7,724 nt of DNA, taken from positions 1 to 7,724 of the forward strand of contig WLTJ01000068.1 in NCBI GenBank assembly GCA_009705435.1, given 5' to 3'. The position numbers and the translations under genes were made by a program. Shown here piece after piece: positions 1-6,650 of the stretch. Every line of letters starts with the position of its first letter. The first letter of the stretch is position 1. This stretch comes from Actinomycetota bacterium. GTDB lineage: Bacteria > Actinomycetota > Acidimicrobiia > Acidimicrobiales > Ilumatobacteraceae. The notes under the pieces are model-generated. The model ran no database searches. It saw nothing but the letters and a program-made list of their open reading frames with translations, and was not told where the DNA came from.

Positions 1-738
1 AGTTCCGTGAGTTCATCGTGGGGACGTTCAATTACGGAAAAGGCTATTCGAGCACTCATTGCTTTCATCGTCTTGGTTTCGTTGTACATCGCATGGCGCT
101 TTGAATGGCGCATGGCCCTGGCGGCAATTTTAGCGATGCTCCACGATGTGCTGATCAGTGTCGGCGTCTACTCACTCATTGGCTTTGAGGTAACTCCTGC
201 AACAGTGGTGGCCTTTCTCACCATCTTGGGATTCTCGCTGTACGACACAATCGTTGTTTTCGATAAGGTGAAAGACAATCTTGACAAATTCGCAGGTTCA
301 CGAACCTCGATGGCCAACATCACGAATGTATCTATGAATCAGGTGCTGATGCGCTCGATCAATACCTCCTTGGCAGCTGTGCTTCCAGTTATATCGCTGC
401 TCGTCCTAGGTGCTGGTGTACTCGGTGCGATCGCATTACGCGAGTTTGCGATTGCTCTTTTGGTTGGATTGCTCACCGGTTCTTATTCATCGATCTACAT
501 TGCGTCTCCTTTACTCTCGCTGATTAAAGAGCGAGAGGTGAGTTTCCGCAATTTCAGAGGTTCCCACGCAGTAGGCGCGGAACTGGCGCATATGGTCTTG
601 TCAGGAACGGCAACTGGAGCGAAATCAGTACGCCGCCAATCTTCGACTACAGACGGAACCCAAACCAACATCCTCACTCCCACCTCCGAGGCATTATTGA
701 CGCATCCGCCACGTCCACGCAAAAAGCGACGACGCTAG
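1..738 (+). CDS. secF: Protein translocase subunit SecF, 3' part (5' end outside window)
   Basis: SecF forms the SecDF membrane complex, which uses the proton gradient to help pull exported proteins through SecYEG. The frame is open from base 1, so the gene begins upstream; the GTG at 7 is internal. The 245 visible residues hold five hydrophobic segments at about 16-32, 38-62, 67-90, 123-140 and 149-175, matching TM2-TM6; TM1 and the periplasmic loop are missing. Diagnostic SecF stretches are SSWGRSITEKAIRAL (5-19), WRFEWRMALAAI (32-43), HDVLISVGVYSL (48-59), LTILGFSLYDTIVVFDKV (73-90) and MNQVLMRSINTSL (112-124). After TM6 comes a polar, low-complexity cytosolic tail ending in RPRKKRRR, as is common in actinobacterial SecF. 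secD should lie just upstream. apt follows after 16 bases, so the genes are probably cotranscribed. SecD is excluded because the SecF-type motifs and C-terminus fit better. Confidence 0.96.
   Translation, partial: SSVSSSWGRSITEKAIRALIAFIVLVSLYIAWRFEWRMALAAILAMLHDVLISVGVYSLIGFEVTPATVVAFLTILGFSLYDTIVVFDKVKDNLDKFAGSRTSMANITNVSMNQVLMRSINTSLAAVLPVISLLVLGAGVLGAIALREFAIALLVGLLTGSYSSIYIASPLLSLIKEREVSFRNFRGSHAVGAELAHMVLSGTATGAKSVRRQSSTTDGTQTNILTPTSEALLTHPPRPRKKRRR
514..537 (+). repeat. Perfect 8-bp inverted repeat inside secF
   Basis: CTCTCGCT at 514-521 pairs exactly with AGCGAGAG at 530-537 around an 8-base loop. It sits where TM6 ends and the cytosolic tail begins (encoding LSLIKERE). There is no following T tract, so it is not a terminator. 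About one such repeat is expected by chance in a sequence of this length. Confidence 0.35.
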
Positions 739-754
739 AGAGACAATCGACGAG

Positions 755-1276
755 ATGGACATTGAAGCTCTCAAAAACCTCATTCGTGCAATCCCGGATT
801 ATCCAACTGTTGGTGTGACCTTTCGAGATATCACGCCATTACTCAGCCATCCCCAGGCTTTCACATCTTGCATTAACCTTCTCGCTGAGCGTTTTAGCGA
901 CCAGAAAATCGATCTTGTTATCGGTGTGGAGGCCCGTGGTTTCATCCTCGGAGCACCGATAGCAGTCGCTCTTGGTGCCGGTTTCATCCCTGTGCGTAAA
1001 GCGGGAAAATTACCGTGGGCAGTAGTACGCGAGGAGTACGACCTTGAGTACGGTTCGGACAAGCTGGAAATACACCGAGATGCCATTCAACCGAGACAAA
1101 GAGTTCTCATCGTTGATGATGTTTTAGCCACTGGCGGAACTGCCGCTGCAACTTGTCGTTTGGCATCAGCGTTGGGTGCCGAGATCGTTTCTCTAGCCGT
1201 GCTTATTGAACTGCCTTCCCTCGCCGGGCGACTTAAATTGGGCTCCACTCCCATTGAGGCTCTCTTTTCCTTCTGA
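755..1276 (+). CDS. apt: Adenine phosphoribosyltransferase
   Basis: Cytosolic purine-salvage enzyme: adenine + PRPP gives AMP + pyrophosphate. The 173-residue product has the usual family length (about 170-185). The N-terminus has the base-binding hood with FRDITPLL (23-30). Next come GVEARGFILGAPIA (57-70), the RKAGKLPW loop (81-88, usually RKPGKLP) and EYGSDKLEIHRDAI (98-111). The PRPP-binding loop VLIVDDVLATGGTA lies at 117-130 with the paired acidic residues D121-D122. The C-terminus RLKLG...IEAL is complete. The ATG at 755 places the conserved YPTVGVTFRDIT region at its normal distance from the N-terminus. A purine-rich stretch, GAGAGA at 738-743, is a weak and somewhat distant ribosome site. 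The position between secF and rel is the standard actinobacterial location. No frameshift or missing catalytic residue is seen. Confidence 0.97.
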   Translation: MDIEALKNLIRAIPDYPTVGVTFRDITPLLSHPQAFTSCINLLAERFSDQKIDLVIGVEARGFILGAPIAVALGAGFIPVRKAGKLPWAVVREEYDLEYGSDKLEIHRDAIQPRQRVLIVDDVLATGGTAAATCRLASALGAEIVSLAVLIELPSLAGRLKLGSTPIEALFSF

Positions 1277-1281
1277 CTCGT

Positions 1282-1319
1282 AGTCGCAATATTTGATTCC
1301 TGCCTGCGATACTTAAACA
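1282..1319 (+). promoter_or_regulatory. Possible promoter and dyad in front of rel
   Basis: The 43-base gap between apt and rel holds GATACT at 1308-1313, which resembles an actinobacterial -10 box, with only 6 bases between it and the rel ATG. Transcription would then begin at or next to the start codon. I see no convincing -35 at the right distance and no Shine-Dalgarno sequence, which fits a leaderless message but does not prove it. An imperfect dyad, TCGCA at 1284-1288 and TGCGA at 1305-1309, flanks and touches the -10 candidate and could be an operator or chance. Alternatively rel is simply read through from apt. Confidence 0.3.
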
Positions 1320-3548
1320 ATGGCGACAGTCACCAGACTTCTTCCTTGGCGTCGGCAGATGAACTCTGCCGTGGACGAGGTCAACCCCGTCCTGCAGTCT
1401 TTTCGGCGTCGCCATCCAAAAGCCTCCACAACCTTGATCATCAAGGCCTTTGAGGTCGCCCGACAAGCCCATTCCAGCCAAACCCGTAAAAGTGGCGAGG
1501 GATACATCAACCATCCTCTGGCAGTCGCCAAGATCGTGGCAGATATCGGTCTCGATGAAACAACTGTTGCCGCCGCACTTCTCCACGACGCTGTTGAAGA
1601 CACTGAACTAACTATTGCGGAAGTCGAAAAAGATTTCGGAAGTGACGTTGCTGCGATCGTTGATGGCGTCACCAAACTTGAGCGTCTGCAGTTTGACTCG
1701 AAAGAGGAACAACAAGCGGCGACTATGCGCAAGATGCTCGTGGCGATGGCCAAGGATTTGCGTGTTCTGATCATCAAGTTGGCTGATCGTTTACACAACA
1801 TGAGGACTATTGCGGCAATGCCTGTCGAGAAGCAGCAACGAATCGCCAGCGAGACCATGGATATCTACGCTCCTCTGGCACATCGTTTGGGAATGCAAGG
1901 ATTGAAGCAAGAACTTGAAGATTTGTCTTTTGCATCGATGTTCCCGAAACGCTATGCCGAACTTGATCATCTTGTTAGTAGTCGTAGTCCTGAGCGCGAT
2001 CTATATTTGGCCAAGGCCATGGCTGACGTTCGCGAACGCCTACTGACGCTGAATATCGATGCCGATATCACCGGACGTGGCAAACACCTGTGGAGCATTT
2101 ACGAGAAGATGATCCAGAAAGCTAAAGACTTTGATGAGATCTTTGACATTATGGCGATCAGAATTGTCGTTGCATCAGTCAAGGATTGTTATGCGACTTT
2201 GGGAAGCATTCACGGACAATGGAAGCCAATCACCGGTCGCTTCAAAGATTATGTAGCGATGCCGAAGTTCAATTTGTATCAAAGCCTGCACACCACCGTC
2301 ATAGGACCTGGTGGTAAGCCTTTGGAGATTCAGATCAGAACACGTGAAATGCACCAACGTGCGGAATGGGGCGTAGCGGCTCATTGGGCATACAAAGATC
2401 AAAAGGAAACCCCAGACATTGACTGGTTGAATCGGATTATCGATTGGCAGAGCGATATTTCTGACCCAGCTCAATTCATGGAAAGTCTGAAGACTGATCT
2501 TGAGCAAGATGAAATCTTTGTTTTCACCCCGAAGGGTCGAGTCATTGATCTCCCAGTCGGATCGGGCCCTGTTGACTTTGCATATTCGGTGCACACAGAA
2601 ATCGGAAATGCTTGTATTGGGGCGCGTGTCAACGGCCGATTAGTGCCGCTCACGCACGTCCTAAAGTCGGGCGATACATGTGAGGTTTTCACCTCAAAGG
2701 TGGAGAGCGCAAGCCCATCAACTGATTGGTTGGACTTTGTTGTTTCACCCAAAGCTCGAAACAAGATCAAACAATGGCACTCGCGGGAGAAACGTGATGA
2801 CCTTGTGGAGGCCGGTCGCGAACTTTTAGAGAACGAATTCAGACGACAACGATTGCCCGTGATCCAAGCAATGAACAGCGAGCATCTACAGCGAGAGATT
2901 GAAAAAAGATCATTTGCCGATCGTGAAGCACTGCTATGCGCAATCGCTGAAAGCCAAGTCAGTGCTCATGAAGTTGCCCGTGAAGTTTTCGCAAGCTTCC
3001 AAGATTCTGGTTCAATCGAACGCTTACCGGAATCGGTATTACGATCTTCGGCTTCCTCAAGAGTTCATAGTGTGGGCATCCATGTGGATGGTTTCGATGA
3101 TGTTCTGGTTCGGCTTTCGAAATGCTGCACCCCAGTGCCTGGTGATGAAATTATGGGTTTCATCACCCGTGGGCGAGGAGTGAGTGTTCATCGCTCGGAC
3201 TGCGCGAATGCTGATTCGTTTGTGGATGAGCAATCCTCACGTTTAGTTGACGTTGAGTGGGACGGATCCACGATGGGGACGATCTTTCGAGCAGGCGTTG
3301 AAGTTCTTGCGCTTGATCGTTCGGGACTGCTGCGCGATGTTGCCAATGCTTTATCTGAGCAGCATGTCAATATCGTGGCTTGTAGCACCCACACAGGGGG
3401 AGACCGAGTCGCCAAAATGCACTTTGAATTTGAGATGGCCGACCCGGCGCACCTTGAATCAGTGCTGAGAACAATCAAGAGGATTGATGGGGTCTATGAC
3501 GCCTATCGGGCGGGCACTGATCGTTCCCTTGACGACTCTGAGGATTGA
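1320..3548 (+). CDS. rel: Bifunctional (p)ppGpp synthetase/hydrolase Rel
   Basis: Makes and degrades the stringent-response alarmone (p)ppGpp, from ATP plus GTP/GDP, responding to uncharged tRNA on the ribosome. The 742 residues carry the full long-RSH layout. The HD hydrolase region (about 40-190) has H65, H89-D90 (LLHDAVEDTE) and ADRLHNMRT (155-163), so hydrolysis should be intact. The synthetase region (about 250-360) has GRGKHLWSIYEKM (252-264), the G-loop YQSLHTT (320-326), LEIQIRT (335-341) and AAHWAYK (353-359). RFKD at 307-310 is the RxKD signature of bifunctional enzymes, not the acidic ExDD of synthetase-only RelA. A TGS domain lies at about 397-460, a helical region at 465-585, a zinc-finger region with C602, C603, H624 and C628, and a C-terminal ACT domain at about 655-730. 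The ATG at 1320 is favoured; an in-frame ATG at 1359 would remove 13 poorly conserved residues. It is the only RSH gene in the window and probably the cell's main one. Confidence 0.97.
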   Translation: MATVTRLLPWRRQMNSAVDEVNPVLQSFRRRHPKASTTLIIKAFEVARQAHSSQTRKSGEGYINHPLAVAKIVADIGLDETTVAAALLHDAVEDTELTIAEVEKDFGSDVAAIVDGVTKLERLQFDSKEEQQAATMRKMLVAMAKDLRVLIIKLADRLHNMRTIAAMPVEKQQRIASETMDIYAPLAHRLGMQGLKQELEDLSFASMFPKRYAELDHLVSSRSPERDLYLAKAMADVRERLLTLNIDADITGRGKHLWSIYEKMIQKAKDFDEIFDIMAIRIVVASVKDCYATLGSIHGQWKPITGRFKDYVAMPKFNLYQSLHTTVIGPGGKPLEIQIRTREMHQRAEWGVAAHWAYKDQKETPDIDWLNRIIDWQSDISDPAQFMESLKTDLEQDEIFVFTPKGRVIDLPVGSGPVDFAYSVHTEIGNACIGARVNGRLVPLTHVLKSGDTCEVFTSKVESASPSTDWLDFVVSPKARNKIKQWHSREKRDDLVEAGRELLENEFRRQRLPVIQAMNSEHLQREIEKRSFADREALLCAIAESQVSAHEVAREVFASFQDSGSIERLPESVLRSSASSRVHSVGIHVDGFDDVLVRLSKCCTPVPGDEIMGFITRGRGVSVHRSDCANADSFVDEQSSRLVDVEWDGSTMGTIFRAGVEVLALDRSGLLRDVANALSEQHVNIVACSTHTGGDRVAKMHFEFEMADPAHLESVLRTIKRIDGVYDAYRAGTDRSLDDSED
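3141..3167 (+). repeat. Perfect 10-bp inverted repeat inside rel
   Basis: GGTGATGAAA at 3141-3150 is the exact reverse complement of TTTCATCACC at 3158-3167, with a 7-base loop. In mRNA this would be a stable hairpin. It lies in the zinc-finger coding part of rel and spells the conserved residues GDEIMGFIT (608-616). It has no T tract after it, so it is not an intrinsic terminator. The symmetry may arise because codons for GDE and FIT can be mutually complementary. Confidence 0.6.
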
Positions 3549-3626
3549 GTCATTTCGGTGATTTACCTGCTTCTTGGCGGGATATTCTCCAAGACCACCG
3601 CCCAGATACCGCTAACCTGAGAGCCT
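3549..3626 (+). promoter_or_regulatory. rel-hisS gap with a possible hisS promoter
   Basis: This 78-base gap is the longest non-coding stretch in the window. TAACCT at 3613-3618 fits the actinobacterial TAnnnT -10 pattern and ends 8 bases before the hisS GTG, so transcription could begin at or just before the start codon. No clear -35 is seen. GAGAG at 3619-3623 is purine-rich but only 3 bases from the GTG, too close for an ordinary ribosome site. Two short stems could form and would exclude each other: CTTGG/CCAAG (3573-3577 with 3589-3593) and GGCGG/CCGCC (3576-3580 with 3598-3602). There is no T run, so a rho-independent terminator for rel is not supported. Confidence 0.35.
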
Positions 3627-4880
3627 GTGCCTGAGTTTCAAACAAGTCCTGGAATGCGTGACATCCTGCCTCCCGATTCGGGTCGTTGGCGACGCTTCGT
3701 TGGAATCTTTTCTGATGCGGTAACGGCCGCTGGGTACGGGCAGATTATTCCTCCCTTGCTGGAAGATATTGGGGTATTTCATCGTGTTGGGGAAGCCACC
3801 GATGTTGTCACCAAGGAGATGTACGACTTTGTCGACAAGGGTGATCGCCACATCGCCCTACGTCCCGAACAAACTGCCAGTGTATGTAGGGCCTTCGTGC
3901 AGCACAGTCCCATCACGCCTTGGAAGGTTTGGTACGCAGGTCCTAATTTTCGTTATGAGCGCCCACAGCGCGGTCGTTTTCGTCAGTTTGATCAAGTTGG
4001 TATTGAAGTTCTCGGTGTCGAGGATCCCTACGTTGACATTGAAGTGATCGCTCTCGCTTGGGGCTTCTTCGCAAAACTTGGTTTGCAGCAGATCTCTCTG
4101 CACCTCAACAGTCTCGGCGAACCTTCAGACCGAGAGCGCTATATGCACGCCTTAACGGAATATTTCAGCAGGAATCTTGAGCACTTAAGTCAAGCCAGTC
4201 AAGCAACGCTGACGAAGAACCCGCTGCGCGTCCTGGATTCAAAGCGACCCGAAGATCAACTACTCATTGACGGCGCTCCACGTATCTCTGATTTTTACAG
4301 TCCCGCAGCGACAGCGCACTTTGACACGGTTCAAGAGGGACTGCGAGAACTTGGGATCGCATTTGTCATTAATGAGAAGTTGGTGCGCGGACTCGATTAT
4401 TACCGTCACACAACATTTGAGTTCGTAGGTGGAACTATGGATTCAGCGCAGAATGCCCTCGGTGGAGGAGGGCGCTATGACGGCCTAGTTGAAGCCTTAG
4501 GTGGTCCTGCTACCGCTGGAGTGGGATTTGCAATCGGTCTCGACCGCACGCTTTTGGCCTGCGATGATGAAGGTGTTTTCCCTCCAGTACCCGACGATGT
4601 GAGTGTTTTTGTCGTCGATATCACTGGTGGCCGTCAGGCCATGTTGATCACCCATGAATTGCGCTCCGCTGGAATCTCCGCGGACCGTGCATATCAAGGT
4701 CGAAGTATCAAAAGTCAAATGAAATCAGCAGATCGAAGCGGTGCAGTTTTGGCAATCATCATTGGTAGTGATGAGGTCGACTTGGATACAGCAATCATCC
4801 GACCGCTGCGTTCTGATCAAGAGCAGTACACCGTCGCCCGCAAAGACTTACTCCCCACAATAACGAAAGTACTTTCATGA
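3627..4880 (+). CDS. hisS: Histidine--tRNA ligase (HisRS)
   Basis: Class II aminoacyl-tRNA synthetase that charges tRNA-His with histidine using ATP. Its 417 residues match the usual bacterial length (about 415-430). The N-terminus SPGMRDILPPDS (7-18) is the family's P-G-x-x-D-x-L-P opening. Motif 1 lies within about 38-65, LRPEQTAS at 78-85, and motif 2 FRYERPQRGRFRQFDQ at 108-123. The histidine-specific signature LVRGLDYY is at 252-259, GGGGRYDGL at 279-287, and motif 3 GVGFAIGLDR at 298-307. The anticodon-binding domain is about 325-417, with AYQGRSIKSQMKSADRSGA at 355-373. The GTG at 3627 gives a normal N-terminus. A nearly exact 9-base tandem duplication encodes SQASQA at 188-193. The stop codon overlaps the aspS ATG by 4 bases. 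HisZ is unlikely because all catalytic motifs are present. Confidence 0.97.
   Translation: MPEFQTSPGMRDILPPDSGRWRRFVGIFSDAVTAAGYGQIIPPLLEDIGVFHRVGEATDVVTKEMYDFVDKGDRHIALRPEQTASVCRAFVQHSPITPWKVWYAGPNFRYERPQRGRFRQFDQVGIEVLGVEDPYVDIEVIALAWGFFAKLGLQQISLHLNSLGEPSDRERYMHALTEYFSRNLEHLSQASQATLTKNPLRVLDSKRPEDQLLIDGAPRISDFYSPAATAHFDTVQEGLRELGIAFVINEKLVRGLDYYRHTTFEFVGGTMDSAQNALGGGGRYDGLVEALGGPATAGVGFAIGLDRTLLACDDEGVFPPVPDDVSVFVVDITGGRQAMLITHELRSAGISADRAYQGRSIKSQMKSADRSGAVLAIIIGSDEVDLDTAIIRPLRSDQEQYTVARKDLLPTITKVLS
4188..4205 (+). repeat. In-frame 9-base tandem duplication in hisS
   Basis: Two adjacent copies, AGTCAAGCC and AGTCAAGCA, differ only in the last, synonymous base. They encode Ser-Gln-Ala twice, at residues 188-193 of HisRS, in a region between the catalytic motifs that varies among HisRS proteins. 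This looks like a small slippage event tolerated in a linker. Confidence 0.6.
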
Positions 4881-6649
4881 CAACGCCAGACGACAAGACC
4901 TCAATTCGCCAAACTTCTATGCGCTCACATATGTGTGGTGATCTGCGTCCAAGTGAAATCTCGCAGACTGTCAGTGTCTGCGGTTGGGTTGCTAAAAGAC
5001 GCGAGCATGGTGACAGATTGGCTTTCGTTGACCTTCGGGATCACACTGGGATTATCCAATGCGTGATTGACAACGACGTTGATGTGCGTAGCGAATATGT
5101 TGTACGGATTACCGGTGTCGTGCGTTCACGACCACAAGGAACGATCAATAGCAATATTGCGACCGGCGAAGTAGAAATCGGCGATTGTGTTGTTGAGGTT
5201 CTTCGTTCGGCTGAGGCCCCACCATTTCCAGTTGACGCACGCGCCGATGATGTCGATGAAAATGTGCGCCTACAATATCGCTACATAGATATTCGCAGAG
5301 AACGTATGCAACGTAATTTGCGCACACGAGCCAAAGTCAACTCTGCGGTCAGAGCTTCCATGGAACGCCAAGGTTTTGTTGAGGTTGAGACTCCGATGTT
5401 GGTACCGTCAACACCCGAGGGTGCTCGTGAGTTCCTAGTTCCCTCCCGTAAAGAACCAGGCTCCTTTTATGCTCTGCCACAGAGCCCCCAATTATTTAAG
5501 CAACTACTCATGGTCGCCGGAATTGATCGCTACTACCAGATAGCACGTTGTTTGCGAGACGAGGATCTGCGAGCCGATCGACAATATGAGTTCATGCAGT
5601 TGGATGCGGAAATGAGTTTCGTCAATCAAGATGATGTTCTTGAGGCAATTGGCGAAGCAGTCGTTTGCGCAGCCGAAGCCGTGACTGGAGTTCGACCCGA
5701 TCCCATTGAAAGAATTACATGGCGACAGGCCATGGAGCGATTTGGTGTCGATAAACCCGATCTTCGCTTCGGTATGGAATTAACCGAATTGACTGCCATC
5801 TTCGCAGGTACCGAATTTAAGGCCTTCGCTGGAGCGGCCTCGATCAAGGGCATACGCGTTGAGGGCAAGTCAGAGGCATTCGGCCGCAATAAACTTGATG
5901 CCCTCACCGACCGCGCGAAGAAAATCGGCGCCAAGGGACTTGTTTGGATGAAGGTTGCAGAAGACGGAACTTTGGAATCTCCTGTTGTGAAATTCCTCTC
6001 TGCTACTGAGCAATCAGCGGTGCTCACGGCACTCCAGGGTGCTCCAGGGGACTTGTTATTGATCGTTGCCGATGAATGGGAAATGACTTGCGAAGTTCTC
6101 GGGCAATTGCGTAACGATCTGGGCCGTCCTCCTGTACACCAAGGTCCGTACCGCTATGTCTGGGTGACAGAGTTCCCACTTTTCGTGGGCATTAACAAAG
6201 AGACTGGTCAACCCAAGCCTGGACACCACCCTTTCTGCCAGCCTCACCCAGATGACCTGCATATGTTTGAGTCGGATCCGATGTCTGTGCGATCAATGGC
6301 ATACGACCTAGTGCTCAATGGTTGGGAATTGGGTTCGGGATCCATTCGAATTCACGAACCTGATATGCAACGGCGGGTTTTTACCGCTCTCGGCATCAGT
6401 GAGGAAGAAGCAAATCGTAAGTTTGGATTTTTCCTCAAGCCCTTCACCTATGGTGCTCCACCTCACGGTGGTTTCGCCTTCGGCTTAGACCGCCTCGTTG
6501 CCATATTGGCCGGGGAAGACAACATTCGTGAAGTCATCGCATTCCCCAAGACACAAAGTGGGCAGGATCCAATGACCAATGCTCCAACTCGAGCCGAACC
6601 CAAACAACTCGAAGAATTAGGCATCCGGGTACTGCCGCCAAAGGCCTGA
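4877..6649 (+). CDS. aspS: Aspartate--tRNA ligase, probably non-discriminating (Asp/Asn)
   Basis: Class IIb synthetase charging tRNA-Asp, and probably also tRNA-Asn, with aspartate. At 590 residues it has the bacterial layout. The OB-fold anticodon-binding domain is about 15-115, with GWVAKRREHG at 36-45. Motif 1 is around 166-190 (GFVEVETPML, TPEGAREF), with PQSPQLFKQLLM at 201-212. Motif 2 is YQIARCLRDEDLRADRQ (220-236). The bacterial GAD insertion spans about 290-425, with HHPF at 450-453 and GSGSIRIH at 486-493. Motif 3 is GGFAFGLDRL (531-540). H44 and G88 match the residues linked to relaxed tRNA choice in Pseudomonas and mycobacterial-type enzymes. The ATG at 4877 overlaps the hisS stop (ATGA); GAAAG at 4865-4869 is a weak ribosome site. 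An in-frame ATG at 4919, beginning MRSHMCG, is nearer the usual AspRS start. The downstream Nudix gene starts one base after the stop. Confidence 0.97.
   Translation: MTTPDDKTSIRQTSMRSHMCGDLRPSEISQTVSVCGWVAKRREHGDRLAFVDLRDHTGIIQCVIDNDVDVRSEYVVRITGVVRSRPQGTINSNIATGEVEIGDCVVEVLRSAEAPPFPVDARADDVDENVRLQYRYIDIRRERMQRNLRTRAKVNSAVRASMERQGFVEVETPMLVPSTPEGAREFLVPSRKEPGSFYALPQSPQLFKQLLMVAGIDRYYQIARCLRDEDLRADRQYEFMQLDAEMSFVNQDDVLEAIGEAVVCAAEAVTGVRPDPIERITWRQAMERFGVDKPDLRFGMELTELTAIFAGTEFKAFAGAASIKGIRVEGKSEAFGRNKLDALTDRAKKIGAKGLVWMKVAEDGTLESPVVKFLSATEQSAVLTALQGAPGDLLLIVADEWEMTCEVLGQLRNDLGRPPVHQGPYRYVWVTEFPLFVGINKETGQPKPGHHPFCQPHPDDLHMFESDPMSVRSMAYDLVLNGWELGSGSIRIHEPDMQRRVFTALGISEEEANRKFGFFLKPFTYGAPPHGGFAFGLDRLVAILAGEDNIREVIAFPKTQSGQDPMTNAPTRAEPKQLEELGIRVLPPKA
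6640..6644 (+). promoter_or_regulatory. Ribosome binding site of the Nudix gene
   Basis: AAAGG, 6 bases before the ATG at 6651 and inside the last codons of aspS, is the clearest Shine-Dalgarno-like sequence in the window. It supports the chosen start and translation coupled to aspS termination. Confidence 0.5.
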
Positions 6650-6650
6650 C

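Noticed and set aside
7..9. GTG as the start of secF
   Set aside because: The frame is open to base 1 and the protein would lack TM1 and the periplasmic loop; the real start is upstream of the window.
1313..1858. 181-codon open frame on the - strand opposite the start of rel
   Set aside because: It lies fully inside rel, which has conserved HD-domain sequence on the + strand; the antisense product is rich in Ser/Arg/Ala without any recognisable domain.
2175..2594. 139-codon open frame on the - strand within rel
   Set aside because: Opposite the strongly conserved synthetase and TGS regions; a shadow frame with no family features.
3141..3167. The rel hairpin as an intrinsic terminator
   Set aside because: No T run follows and it lies inside an intact coding region with about 380 more bases to translate.
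2899..3183. 94-codon + strand frame overlapping rel
   Set aside because: Out-of-frame reading of conserved rel codons; no ribosome site and no recognisable product.
3549..3626. T-box riboswitch before hisS
   Set aside because: The gap is only 78 bases, with no T-box consensus, no specifier loop and no terminator/antiterminator pair with a T tract.
3769..4047. 92-codon + strand frame within hisS
   Set aside because: Overlaps the LRPEQT and motif 2 coding region of hisS in another frame; no independent support.
5626..6027. 133-codon open frame on the - strand within aspS
   Set aside because: Opposite the GAD-insertion part of AspRS; low-complexity Ser/Ala/Pro composition typical of antisense shadows.
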